Notes under the pieces: model-generated
Told to the model about the DNA's origin: nothing
What the model saw: only the letters and a program-made list of their open reading frames with translations
The model's database searches: none
Shown here: piece by piece, positions 7,157 to 16,543 of the stretch
How the letters are laid out: each line of letters opens with the position of its first letter
Position numbering within the stretch: the first letter of the stretch is position 1
Source of the DNA: Stagnimonas sp965279705
GTDB taxonomy: Bacteria; Pseudomonadota; Gammaproteobacteria; Nevskiales; Nevskiaceae
Length of the DNA: 64,000 bases
Assembly: GCA_965279705.1 (NCBI GenBank)
Contig: OZ257257.1
Coordinates: forward strand, 1,364,001 to 1,428,000
Reading direction: 5' to 3'
Program-made: the position numbers and the translations under genes

Positions 7157-8788
7157 ATGCATCACACCCCTCTCATCGCCACCATCGTCGCGGGCCTCGT
7201 ATTGGCCTTCGTGTTCGGTGCGCTTGCGCATCGCATCAAGGTATCGCCCCTGATCGGCTACCTGCTGGCGGGTGTGCTGGTGGGGCCGTTCACGCCGGGC
7301 TTTGTGGCGGATCAGGGGCTGGCCAACGAGCTGGCCGAGATCGGCGTGATTCTGCTGATGTTCGGCGTCGGTCTGCATTTCTCGATGAAGGACCTGCTCT
7401 CGGTCAAGGCCATCGCGGTGCCGGGTGCCATGGTGCAGATCGTGGTGGCCACGCTGATGGGCATGGGCCTTGCCCACTGGCTCGGCTGGTCGCTGATGGC
7501 CGGTTTCGTGTTTGGCCTCGCCCTCTCGGTCGCCAGCACCGTGGTATTGCTGCGCGCCTTGCAGGAGCGGCGCCTGGTGGACACCCAGCGCGGCCGCATC
7601 GCAGTGGGCTGGCTGATTGTCGAAGACCTGGTGATGGTGCTGGCATTGGTGCTGATCCCGGCCATTGCCTCGGTGGATGACGGCGGTGACAAGGGCAATG
7701 CCGGCGTGATTGGCATCGTCGCGATCGCCGTCGGCAAGGCCGCGGCGTTCGTGGTGTTCATGCTGGTGGTCGGCCGCCGTGCCATCCCCAAGCTGCTGCA
7801 CTGGGTGGCGCAGACCGGCTCTCGCGAGCTGTTTAGTCTCTCGGTGCTCGCCATTGCGCTCGGCGTCGCCTTTGGTGCGGCGATGCTGTTCGGCGTGTCG
7901 TTTGCGCTTGGCGCTTTCTTCGCCGGCATGATTCTCAACGAGTCGCCGCTCTCGGCCCGTGCAGCGGAAGAATCGCTGCCGATGCGCGACGCCTTTGCTG
8001 TGCTGTTCTTCGTCTCGGTTGGCATGCTGTTCAACCCTTCGATCATCGTCGATGCGCCGTGGGCGCTGCTCGCCACGCTCGTCATCATCCTGTTCGGCAA
8101 GTCGGTGGCGGCGTACCTCATCGTCCGCGCCTTTGGCCATAACAACCAGACCGCGCTCACCATCGCCGCCAGCCTGGCGCAGATCGGCGAGTTCTCGTTC
8201 ATCCTTGTTGGCCTGGGTATCTCGCTGCAGCTTTTGCCACAGCAGGGGCAAGACCTGGTGCTGGCCGGGGCGATCTTCTCGATTCTGCTCAACCCGCTGC
8301 TGTTCAAATTGTTTATCAGCAACGAGCCGGAGAAGCTCAAGGAACCGGTTGCCGACCTCAGACCGACGCAGCTGCATGGTCATACCGTTCTGGTTGGCTA
8401 TGGCCGCGTCGGCAGCCTCATCGGTGCCGGTCTCAAGCAGGCTGGTGAGCCCTTCGTGGTAATCGAAGACCGCAAGATTCCCGCCGCCGCTGCCTTGGCC
8501 GATGGCGCCGAAATCCTCTCCGGTAACGCCGCTGATCCCAAGGTGCTGAAGGCTGCCAATCTTGCCGGCGCGCGTCGTCTGTTCGTCGCCATCCCGCAGG
8601 CCTTCGAGGCCGGGCAGGTGGTGAGCCAGGCGCTGGTTGCCAATCCCGATCTGCGAATTCTGGCGCGCGCGCATTCCGACGCCGAGGTGGCGCATCTGCA
8701 AATCTGCGGGGCGACGGCCACCATCATGGGCGAGGCTGAAATCGCCCGCGGCATGCTGGATGCCGCTTTCGAGCGACGCCACACCTGA
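7157..8788 (+). CDS. Kef/YbaL-type cation:proton antiporter with RCK domain
   Basis: 543 residues. About 12 membrane segments of the CPA2 sodium/hydrogen exchanger family fill residues 1-385; a cytoplasmic TrkA-N (RCK) nucleotide-binding domain follows from about 410 with GYGRVGSLIGAGL. Length and sequence resemble YbaL/KefB more than RosB. Such proteins exchange K+ or Na+ for protons and are gated by NAD(H) or glutathione adducts; the ligand here cannot be read from sequence. AAGGA precedes the ATG. It is sandwiched between parE and parC with short gaps (14 and 32 bases), an unusual neighbour for topoisomerase genes. Confidence 0.9.
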   Translation: MHHTPLIATIVAGLVLAFVFGALAHRIKVSPLIGYLLAGVLVGPFTPGFVADQGLANELAEIGVILLMFGVGLHFSMKDLLSVKAIAVPGAMVQIVVATLMGMGLAHWLGWSLMAGFVFGLALSVASTVVLLRALQERRLVDTQRGRIAVGWLIVEDLVMVLALVLIPAIASVDDGGDKGNAGVIGIVAIAVGKAAAFVVFMLVVGRRAIPKLLHWVAQTGSRELFSLSVLAIALGVAFGAAMLFGVSFALGAFFAGMILNESPLSARAAEESLPMRDAFAVLFFVSVGMLFNPSIIVDAPWALLATLVIILFGKSVAAYLIVRAFGHNNQTALTIAASLAQIGEFSFILVGLGISLQLLPQQGQDLVLAGAIFSILLNPLLFKLFISNEPEKLKEPVADLRPTQLHGHTVLVGYGRVGSLIGAGLKQAGEPFVVIEDRKIPAAAALADGAEILSGNAADPKVLKAANLAGARRLFVAIPQAFEAGQVVSQALVANPDLRILARAHSDAEVAHLQICGATATIMGEAEIARGMLDAAFERRHT

Positions 8789-8820
8789 TGTTTCTCATTT
8801 GATTTTTTGACCTGCTGACC

Positions 8821-11061
8821 ATGACACCGATCGTTATCGAACCCGAGCGCCTGCCGCTGCGCGTCTTCGCCGAAAAAGCCTATCTCGACTACTCGATGTA
8901 CGTGGTGCTCGACCGCGCCCTGCCGCATGTCGAAGATGGCCTGAAGCCGGTGCAGCGCCGCATCATCTACGCGATGAGCGAGCTGGGTTTGCAGAGCACT
9001 GCCAAGCACAAGAAGAGCGCGCGCACCGTCGGTGACGTGCTCGGCAAATACCATCCGCACGGCGACTCGGCTTGTTACGAGGCGATGGTGACGATGGCCC
9101 AGCCCTTCAACTACCGCACGCCGCTGGTGGACGGGCAGGGCAACTGGGGTTCGGCGGACGACCCCAAGTCTTTCGCCGCGATGCGCTACACCGAGTCGCG
9201 GTTGACGCCTTATGCGCAGGCACTGCTGGCGGAACTCGAACAGGGCACGGTGCAGTGGGCGCCGAACTTCGACGGCACGCTGGAAGAGCCGAAGCTACTG
9301 CCTGCACGCCTGCCGAACATTTTGGTCAACGGCACCACGGGCATCGCGGTGGGCATGGCCACCGACATTCCGCCGCACAACATCGGCGAGCTGGTGAAGG
9401 CTTGTATCCATCTGCTCAAGCATCCGAACGCGTCCATCGAAAAGTTGATGGAGTTTGTGCCGGGGCCGGATTTTCCCACCGGCTGCGAGATCATCAGCGA
9501 GAGTGCGGAGCTGTTGAAGCTCTACCAGACCGGCAACGGCGTGGTGCGCACGCGGGCGCGTTGGGAGCGTGAGGATGGCGGCGTCAATGGCCTGCAGATC
9601 GTCATCACCCACCTGCCACACCAAGTCAGCGGCAACAAGATTCAGGAGCAGATCGCCGAGCAGATGCGGGCGAAGAAGCTGCCGCTGGTCGAGGACCTTC
9701 GTGACGAGAGCGACCACGAAAATCCCTGTCGCCTGGTCATCATCCCGCGCAGCAATCGCATCGACGTCGATCAGTTGATGGCGCATCTGTTTGCCACCAC
9801 CGACCTCGAGAAATCGGTGCGCGTGAACCTCAACATGATCGGCCTCGATGGCCGTCCACGCGTGAAGAACCTGCGCGAAATCCTGAGCGAGTGGCTGGAG
9901 TTTCGCTTCACTACCGTGACGCGCCGACTTAATCACCGACTGCAAAAGGTCAACGACCGCCTGCACCTGTTGGAGGGCTTGCTGATCGCCTTCCTCAATC
10001 TCGACGAAGTCATCCGCATCATCCGTTTCGAGGACGAGCCGCGCGCCACCTTGATGCGCACGTTTGCGCTGAGCGAAATCCAGACTGACTACATCCTCGA
10101 CACCCGCCTGCGACAGTTGCAGCGGCTCGAAGAGATGCGCATCAAGGGCGAGCAGGACGAGCTGGCAGCCGAGAAGGCGAAGCTCGAAGAGCTGCTGCGC
10201 TCCGACGAGGCGCTGCGCAAACTCATCAGCGACGAGCTGCGCGAAGACGGCAAGAAATATGGCGATGCCCGCCGCAGTCCCATCGTCGCGCGCGCGCCTG
10301 CGGTGGCGATGAGTGCCGAGGAAATCCTGCCTGCCGAGTCGATCACGGTGGTGCTGAGCAAGGCGGGATGGATCAGGGCAGGCAAGGGCCACGAACTCGA
10401 TCCGGCCAGCCTCAACTACAAGTCCGGCGACGAATACTTTGCCCACACGCTGGGCAAGACCAATCAACTGTTGATCCTACTCGACGACAAGGGCCGCGCT
10501 TATACGCTCAGTCCGCGTGACTTGCCTTCGGCGCGCTCGCAGGGCGAGCCGGTGACCACCAAGATCGACATTCAGGACGGCGGCAAAATCATCGCCATGC
10601 TGATGGGCACGGCCGATGAAAAGCTGCTGCTCGCAGGCAGCGACGGCTATGGCTTCATCACCAAGCTGGGCGACATGGAAGGCCGCAACAAGGCGGGCAA
10701 GGCGGTGCTCAATCTCGAAGGCACACCGCTCTCACCGATGCGCGTACTCGACACCGTCACCGACCGCATCGCCATCGCCACGGCCGAAGGCCGCCTGCTG
10801 GTGTTCCCGGCCGCCGAGCTGCCGGAACTGGTGAAGGGCAAGGGCAACAAGCTGGTCACCTTGAAGGGCGAGGACAAGATCCTCTGTCTCACCGTGCTGC
10901 CAGCGGGCCGTCCGCTCGAACTGCTGTGCGGCAAGCGCAGTCTGACGCTCAAGGCGGCTGACCTCGCTGGCTTCATCGGCAGCCGCGCCAGCCGTGGTGC
11001 ACCGTTGCCGCGTGGCTTCCAGCGGGTGGACAGCATGAGTGCGGAGCCCGCCAAGACCTGA
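8821..11061 (+). CDS. parC: DNA topoisomerase IV subunit A
   Basis: 746 residues (E. coli ParC is 752). The breakage-reunion domain contains the catalytic tyrosine in AAMRYTESRL (about residue 123) and the quinolone-determining stretch YHPHGDSACYEAM (residues about 79-91) with wild-type Ser and Glu, so no target-site resistance change is seen there. A coiled coil lies around residues 440-470. The C-terminal beta-pinwheel is shorter than that of GyrA, and no GyrA-box is apparent. Works with ParE (5211-7142) in the same direction. Confidence 0.97.
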   Translation: MTPIVIEPERLPLRVFAEKAYLDYSMYVVLDRALPHVEDGLKPVQRRIIYAMSELGLQSTAKHKKSARTVGDVLGKYHPHGDSACYEAMVTMAQPFNYRTPLVDGQGNWGSADDPKSFAAMRYTESRLTPYAQALLAELEQGTVQWAPNFDGTLEEPKLLPARLPNILVNGTTGIAVGMATDIPPHNIGELVKACIHLLKHPNASIEKLMEFVPGPDFPTGCEIISESAELLKLYQTGNGVVRTRARWEREDGGVNGLQIVITHLPHQVSGNKIQEQIAEQMRAKKLPLVEDLRDESDHENPCRLVIIPRSNRIDVDQLMAHLFATTDLEKSVRVNLNMIGLDGRPRVKNLREILSEWLEFRFTTVTRRLNHRLQKVNDRLHLLEGLLIAFLNLDEVIRIIRFEDEPRATLMRTFALSEIQTDYILDTRLRQLQRLEEMRIKGEQDELAAEKAKLEELLRSDEALRKLISDELREDGKKYGDARRSPIVARAPAVAMSAEEILPAESITVVLSKAGWIRAGKGHELDPASLNYKSGDEYFAHTLGKTNQLLILLDDKGRAYTLSPRDLPSARSQGEPVTTKIDIQDGGKIIAMLMGTADEKLLLAGSDGYGFITKLGDMEGRNKAGKAVLNLEGTPLSPMRVLDTVTDRIAIATAEGRLLVFPAAELPELVKGKGNKLVTLKGEDKILCLTVLPAGRPLELLCGKRSLTLKAADLAGFIGSRASRGAPLPRGFQRVDSMSAEPAKT

Positions 11062-11151
11062 ACTTGTAGCGTGTTGACGTGGTCTTGAGACTTCGCACAG
11101 CCGCCACATATTCATACCGTTATTTCTCATTAGCCATTCTGACCGTCAGCC

Positions 11152-12030
11152 ATGAAACGCATTGCTCTCTTCCTGCTCACCAACTTCGCCGTCATGATGG
11201 TGCTGTTCGCAGTCACCTCGCTGTTGGGCGTCGACAAGTTCCTCACCAAGAACGGCCTCAATCTCACGCAGTTGCTGGCGTTCTCCGCCATCATGGGTTT
11301 CGGCGGCAGCTTCATCTCGCTGCTGATGAGCAAGTGGATGGCCAAGCGCAGCACCGGTGCCGTGGTCATTACCCAGCCGAGCAATTCGGCTGAAGCCTGG
11401 CTGTTGCAGACCGTGGAGCGTCAGGCGCGCGCCGCAGGTATCAAGACGCCCGAAGTGGCGATCTACGACGCCCCCGAGCCCAATGCGTTTGCCACCGGTG
11501 CTAACAAGAACGCCGCGCTCGTCGCGGTGTCGACCGGCCTGCTCAAGGCCATGTCGCAGGATGAAGTCGAAGCTGTACTCGGTCACGAGATCGGCCACGT
11601 CGCCAACGGTGACATGGTCACCCTCACGCTGATTCAAGGCGTGGTCAATACCTTCGTGATCTTCCTGTCGCGCGTTATCGCCTATGCCGTGGACAGCTTC
11701 CTGCGCCGTGGCAACGACAACAGCAGCGGCCCCAGCTTTGCCTACTACGGCATCTCGATGGTGATGCAGATCGTGCTGGGTATCGGTGCCTCAATGATCG
11801 TCGCCGCCTTCTCCCGCTGGCGCGAATACCGTGCCGACCAGGCCGGCGCGCAGTTTGCCGGCAAGCGCAAGATGATTGCGGCACTGCAACGCTTGCAGTC
11901 CTTCCACGAGACCCCTTCACAGCTGCCGAAAGAGATGACCGCGTTCGGCATACGCGAGGGCATGATGGGTCTGTTCTCCAGCCATCCGCCGATGGAAAAG
12001 CGCATCGCTGCCCTTCAGGTCATTCAGTAG
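11152..12030 (+). CDS. htpX: membrane zinc protease HtpX
   Basis: 292 residues (E. coli HtpX 293). M48 metalloprotease: two N-terminal membrane segments (about 5-25 and 37-55), zinc site HEIGH (about 144-148) with the third ligand Glu in YRADQAGA, and two further hydrophobic segments (about 155-180 and 195-215). It degrades misfolded inner-membrane proteins together with FtsH. In many bacteria it is controlled by envelope stress (CpxR), but no regulator site is evident here. A 90-bp gap separates it from parC. Confidence 0.95.
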   Translation: MKRIALFLLTNFAVMMVLFAVTSLLGVDKFLTKNGLNLTQLLAFSAIMGFGGSFISLLMSKWMAKRSTGAVVITQPSNSAEAWLLQTVERQARAAGIKTPEVAIYDAPEPNAFATGANKNAALVAVSTGLLKAMSQDEVEAVLGHEIGHVANGDMVTLTLIQGVVNTFVIFLSRVIAYAVDSFLRRGNDNSSGPSFAYYGISMVMQIVLGIGASMIVAAFSRWREYRADQAGAQFAGKRKMIAALQRLQSFHETPSQLPKEMTAFGIREGMMGLFSSHPPMEKRIAALQVIQ

Positions 12031-12173
12031 GATTTTCTGTGGCATCCCAGGCTGGGGCCGAGCGCGATGCACTGCATTCGGCTATTTTCACCGCCTAGGG
12101 AGACAAGGCCGCATTGACGGTTGCCGGGCACGCAGCCGCAGCGTGATTCGACTCCCGCACAAAGGGAACTCGA

Positions 12174-13274
12174 ATGGCAGCTACTTTTGCGCAGCTCTCG
12201 ATGCAGCGCGGAAACAACTTGGACTTCGTCCGATTTTTCCTCGCTGCCTGCGTGGCGTTCACGCATTCCTTCAACCTGCTCTACGGCGACAACACCGACC
12301 CTCTGGGTGTGGCAACGGGCGGCGCCATCGGCCTTGCCGGTGAGGCGGTCAATGGCTTTTTCATCATCAGCGGCTTTCTGATTACCCAGAGCTGGCAGCA
12401 GCAGGGCGAATTCGTAGGGTTTTTCAAGAACCGCGTGTTGCGCATCTACCCTGCCTTCATTATTGCGGTGCTGTTCTGCACCTTGCTGGTGGCGCCGCTA
12501 GGCTCTGCGGATGCGGAGGTCTACTTTTCACGCCTCGATTACTGGCGCGTTAGCGGCGACATGCTGTTGCTCAAGTTCAGGGCCGTGCCCGGGGCTTTTG
12601 CAGAAAACGCCTTTCCAGGCAACGTCAATGGTTCGCTCTGGACCATCTCGTACGAGTTTGTCTGCTATCTGATGGTGGCGGCCCTGGGTGTGTGGGGCGT
12701 GTTCAAAAGAAAACCCTGGCTGGTGCTGATCTTCCTTCTCGCCTTGGCGCTTTCCATTGCCAGCCATGTGGAATGGCAAGCTCAGCCCGCTCTGCAAGCC
12801 TGGCTGAAAGACCTTCAGAGTTGGCCGCGATTCATTGCCTCCTTCGTCGCAGGCATGTTGTTCTATCTGTATCGCGACCGCATTCCCTACGACCGTCGTG
12901 TCTTTCTGCTGGCGCTGCTGGGCTTTGTGTTCTGCACGCTGGTTTTGCGCTCCGTCGCCTTGGCGACGCCGGTATTTGGCAGCTATTGCCTGCTCTACCT
13001 GGCTTTTCACCCAAGACTGCCGCTGAAACATTTCGCGAGGCGGGGAGATTTTTCGTACGGGATTTATCTCTATGCGTTTCCCGTGCAGCAGTTACTTGCC
13101 CTGTACGCGGGCCATAGCCTCAACGGCCTGACCATGTTCGTGGCCTCGATACTGCTATCGCTGTTGCTGGCATGGCTCAGCTGGAATCTGATTGAGAAAC
13201 CTTGCCTGCGCTTCAAAAGCAAAAAGCGATTGCAGAGCCCGGTAGCGGTGCCAGGCCAGATTACGTCGCGTTAG
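12174..13274 (+). CDS. acyltransferase 3 family membrane protein (OafA/YrhL-like)
   Basis: 366 residues with about ten membrane segments. The N-terminal LDFVRFFLAACVAFTHSF carries the conserved histidine expected in acyltransferase 3 proteins, and FFIISGFLI and FFKNRVLRIYPAF are hallmark motifs. Members transfer acetyl or other acyl groups to surface sugars, peptidoglycan or antibiotics; the acceptor here is unknown, and no polysaccharide genes are adjacent. Start ATG follows AAAGGGAA. It converges with the fimX-like gene, the two overlapping by 4 bases at their stops. Confidence 0.85.
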   Translation: MAATFAQLSMQRGNNLDFVRFFLAACVAFTHSFNLLYGDNTDPLGVATGGAIGLAGEAVNGFFIISGFLITQSWQQQGEFVGFFKNRVLRIYPAFIIAVLFCTLLVAPLGSADAEVYFSRLDYWRVSGDMLLLKFRAVPGAFAENAFPGNVNGSLWTISYEFVCYLMVAALGVWGVFKRKPWLVLIFLLALALSIASHVEWQAQPALQAWLKDLQSWPRFIASFVAGMLFYLYRDRIPYDRRVFLLALLGFVFCTLVLRSVALATPVFGSYCLLYLAFHPRLPLKHFARRGDFSYGIYLYAFPVQQLLALYAGHSLNGLTMFVASILLSLLLAWLSWNLIEKPCLRFKSKKRLQSPVAVPGQITSR

Positions 13275-15475
13275 CGCGGCGCGTGAATCGACTTGGCTTT
13301 GGTGATGAACTCACTCGCCAGCAGCACCACTTCGGGCTCTTGCACGTGGTAGCCCTGGATGTAGTTGACGCCCATCTGCCAGAGACGCGCCATGACGTTC
13401 GCGTCTTCCACATGGCTGACGATGGTCTTGATCTTCTTCTGCTTGGCGATCTCCATCAGCTGCGTCATGCGCCGCTGCAAGTCCTTGTCGTTGAACTTCT
13501 GCGTGTAGGACTGGTGGAACTTGAGATAGCTGATTTTCGGCAGGTGCTCGATCAGTTGTACGCTGTTGGCACTGGTGCCGAAGTGGTCGATGGCGATGCC
13601 CGCACCCAGATCGCTCAATGCCTGGGTGATGCCCCTGGCCTTGCGCACGTGGTTTTGCAGGATCGATTCCTTGATCTCGAACACGAACTCTTCGTTCTTG
13701 AGCGGGTAGGTCTTGAGCAGTTCGCTGACCCAGCGCACATAGCCTTCGGCATCCTTGACGCTGTCTTCGGAGACCTTGACGAACAGCGACGGCGCTTCCT
13801 TGCCGCCGCCGCGCTTGGCGATGATGGCGAGGCAGCGTGCCAGCACCCAGCGGTCGATGTTCTTCATCAGGCCGAACTTCTCGGCCGCAGGCAGGAACTC
13901 ACCGGCGTGCAGCTCCTTGCCGTTCTCGTCCATCATGCGCACCAGCACGTCGAAGTGCTGACGCGAGTCGCCTTCGAGGCTGGCAATCGACTGGTAGGCA
14001 AGCTTCAGGCGATTGTCTTCGATGGCCTTTTTCACCATCGCCGCCTTGCGCGCTTCTTCGCGGTCGTTCTGGCTGGATTTGGCGGCGGCACCGATGACGG
14101 CCGATTGGTTGCCACCTTTCTCTGAGAGCCTTCGCGCTTCGCGTACCACCTCGGTCACCACCTGGTCGGGCTTCTCGGTGCCGGCCAGTGGATGCACCAC
14201 GATCGAGAAGGTCAGCTGCGCCTCATGATCGCGCGTGGTGAAGATCATCGCAGAAAGCTCGCGCCGGACCTGTTCGCCCACGGCCTCCAGATCGGCAATG
14301 GCGGGTCGATAGACCGACACACCGATCTCGCTCGGTGAAAAGCTGAACAGCGCATCGGCGGGGCTGAGGCGCTCCTTGAGGGCGGTGGTGATCTGCTCCA
14401 CCACTTGCTCGGCCGCTGTCAGCCCGAACCGCTCTTCCAGTGCCGGGAAATGATCGATGAGGATCATCATGGCGCCGTGCGGACCGTCCACTTCGGCACC
14501 CGGCGAACTGATGGCCTTGAGGAAACCCGCACGGCCGCCGAGAGCAGCGCGCGTCGGGTGCTGCACAAGACCTCCGCTGGGGATGGTATTGGCACCGAAA
14601 GTAGTGTCCAGAGCAGCTGGCACGGGGTTGTGCAGTGCCACCGGAGCGAGTGAGCGCACCAGCATCTCGATCACCTTCTCGCCGTTCTCGTTGCCGAGAA
14701 TCAGCTGTGCACTCACTGGGACAGGGCGGTCATCCTTGCCCAGCAGATCAAACTCCAGTGCCTCGCCATTGTGCTTGCCCTTGATGACCACACGCAGGCG
14801 TTCTTTCACCCGCACCTGCTGCTCTTTGGCGACGAAATCGATCATGGGTGCGGCGATCAGCTCGCTGTCGTCGTCGTAGCCCATCAGACGCAGGAAGGCC
14901 GGATTGACCTCCGAGATGATGCCTTCGTGGATACGCACGATGGCATCGGCGGCCCCCGCCAGCAGCTTGCTGTGGAGCTGCTCGAAGTCGAGCAGCCGTT
15001 CGCGCAGCAGGCGCAAGGTACGCAGGTGGTAGTGGCCGACGAATTCGCGCAGCACCACCAGCTCAAGATGACGCAGATGGCTCTGGTCCTCGCAGCTCAC
15101 CAGATCCTTGGCGCCGACTGACAGCGCGGCAATCACCTCGTCCGCGCTCAGGGACTTGCCGATGACGAGCACCGGCACATCCGGTCGCAGCTGATTGGCG
15201 CGGCGGATGAGTTCCCCGGCTTTGCTGACACCCTGAGTGTCGTCGCACAGCAGCACATCGGGCGGCGAACGTTGCAGCACGTCCTCCATCTCGGCTAGGT
15301 CGTCGGTCCAGCCACAGCGCAGCGGGTGGCCGCTGTTGCGCAGAAAGCTCTCGATGCGTTTGGAGGTTTCCTCCGAGCGGCCCACCACCAGCAGCACGCC
15401 GCCGGCATCGCCCACCAGCGTCTGGCTGACGGGGCTGGTCCACACTCTGGGTTCGGTGTGCTGCGGTGCGTTCAC
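13271..15475 (-). CDS. fimX: FimX-like protein: REC-PAS-degenerate GGDEF-degenerate EAL
   Basis: About 734 residues. Order: receiver-like domain (about 25-145), PAS (165-275), a GGDEF-like domain lacking GGDEF (about 330-450; SPSEIGVS in its place), and an EAL-like domain (475-725). In the EAL domain key residues differ: DVLVR replaces EALLR, IDHFGT replaces DDFGTG, and SHVED replaces AEGVE. This architecture and decay match FimX, a c-di-GMP receptor needed for type IV pilus function, rather than an active enzyme. I prefer the GTG at 15475, whose GTGA overlaps the epmB stop; a TTG at 15487 is the in-frame alternative. No pilus genes are adjacent. Confidence 0.75.
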   Translation of the reverse strand: MNAPQHTEPRVWTSPVSQTLVGDAGGVLLVVGRSEETSKRIESFLRNSGHPLRCGWTDDLAEMEDVLQRSPPDVLLCDDTQGVSKAGELIRRANQLRPDVPVLVIGKSLSADEVIAALSVGAKDLVSCEDQSHLRHLELVVLREFVGHYHLRTLRLLRERLLDFEQLHSKLLAGAADAIVRIHEGIISEVNPAFLRLMGYDDDSELIAAPMIDFVAKEQQVRVKERLRVVIKGKHNGEALEFDLLGKDDRPVPVSAQLILGNENGEKVIEMLVRSLAPVALHNPVPAALDTTFGANTIPSGGLVQHPTRAALGGRAGFLKAISSPGAEVDGPHGAMMILIDHFPALEERFGLTAAEQVVEQITTALKERLSPADALFSFSPSEIGVSVYRPAIADLEAVGEQVRRELSAMIFTTRDHEAQLTFSIVVHPLAGTEKPDQVVTEVVREARRLSEKGGNQSAVIGAAAKSSQNDREEARKAAMVKKAIEDNRLKLAYQSIASLEGDSRQHFDVLVRMMDENGKELHAGEFLPAAEKFGLMKNIDRWVLARCLAIIAKRGGGKEAPSLFVKVSEDSVKDAEGYVRWVSELLKTYPLKNEEFVFEIKESILQNHVRKARGITQALSDLGAGIAIDHFGTSANSVQLIEHLPKISYLKFHQSYTQKFNDKDLQRRMTQLMEIAKQKKIKTIVSHVEDANVMARLWQMGVNYIQGYHVQEPEVVLLASEFITKAKSIHAPR

Positions 15476-16491
15476 CAATGAATCCAAGTTTTGGAGGGCT
15501 TGCCCGGCAATTCGCGGACCAGACGAGGGACGAGATAACCCGGCAAGTGCCCCGACAGTTGTCGCAGCAGCGCCTTGCCAACGGCGTCATCCACTTCGTA
15601 ATGGGCCGCGCCCTGTACGCGGTCTAGTAGATGCAGATAGTAGGGCAGAACCCCACAATCGAACAGTCGCTCGGAAAGCGCTTTCAACACATCCAGCGAA
15701 TCGTTGACGCCTTTGAGCAATACCGACTGGTTGAGCAGCGTCACACCGGCGTGCTTCAGGCGTGCCATTGCCGCCGCCACATCTTGATCCAGCTCGTTCG
15801 CGTGATTGGCGTGCACCACCATCACGGTTTGCAGGCGCGTACCAGTCAGCCAGTCCAGCAGCTCGTCGTCGACGCGCTCCGGCAGCACGATGGGCTGACG
15901 GCTGTGCACGCGCAGGCGCTTGAGATGCGGGATGGCATCCAGCCCCTGCGCCAACTCGGCCAACTTGTCGTCGGCAAGCGAAAGCGGGTCGCCGCCCGAC
16001 AGAATCACTTCTTCGATGGTCTCGTCGGCCTGCAGTTCGTCCAGCAGCGAGCGCCAGCGGTTGCGCGAGGCGCGGGTCTCGCCGTAGGGGAAGTGCCTGC
16101 GGAAGCAATAGCGGCAATTCACTGCACAGGCCCCGGTGGCGATCACCAGCACGCGGCCGTGATACTTGTGGATCAAGCCGCCGGGCTTGAGCTTGTGCAA
16201 GTCACCAACGGCATCGTCCACGTAATCCGGATTGAGCACATCCTCGTCGGGCGACGGCCAGATCTGCCTGAACAGCGGGTCGTCCGGGTTGCCTTTCTCC
16301 ATCCGCTCGGCAAAGCCGCGTGGCACCCGCAGCGGGAAGTCGCGAATCTGCGCCAGCCGCAAGCTGGGTAGCTCTGGCGGCAGTTGCAGGAAGGCGAGCA
16401 GCTCAGCCGGCCGCGTGAAAGAGCCCGTCAGCGCGGCTTGCCATGCCGGGATCAGTCGTTGGGGTTGCAGCGCAGCATTCATGATCGTCAT
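15472..16491 (-). CDS. epmB: EF-P lysine 2,3-aminomutase (radical SAM)
   Basis: 339 residues. The radical-SAM cluster motif is CAVNCRYCFRRHFPYGE (about residue 122), the KamA/EpmB signature. EpmB isomerises (S)-alpha-lysine to (R)-beta-lysine for EpmA to attach to elongation factor P. Length suits EpmB (about 340) rather than the longer catabolic lysine aminomutases, which carry an extra C-terminal region. Neither epmA nor efp is in the window. Translation of the fimX-like gene is coupled to its end. Confidence 0.9.
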   Translation of the reverse strand: MTIMNAALQPQRLIPAWQAALTGSFTRPAELLAFLQLPPELPSLRLAQIRDFPLRVPRGFAERMEKGNPDDPLFRQIWPSPDEDVLNPDYVDDAVGDLHKLKPGGLIHKYHGRVLVIATGACAVNCRYCFRRHFPYGETRASRNRWRSLLDELQADETIEEVILSGGDPLSLADDKLAELAQGLDAIPHLKRLRVHSRQPIVLPERVDDELLDWLTGTRLQTVMVVHANHANELDQDVAAAMARLKHAGVTLLNQSVLLKGVNDSLDVLKALSERLFDCGVLPYYLHLLDRVQGAAHYEVDDAVGKALLRQLSGHLPGYLVPRLVRELPGKPSKTWIHW

Positions 16492-16543
16492 TGTGCGGGG
16501 CGGGGGTTGCTGACGGCAATGTAAAAAACCAGCCCTGAACCGT

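Noticed and set aside
7139..8782. 547-codon open frame antisense to the antiporter
   Set aside because: His/Arg/Gln-rich shadow of a membrane protein gene; no motif and no ribosome site.
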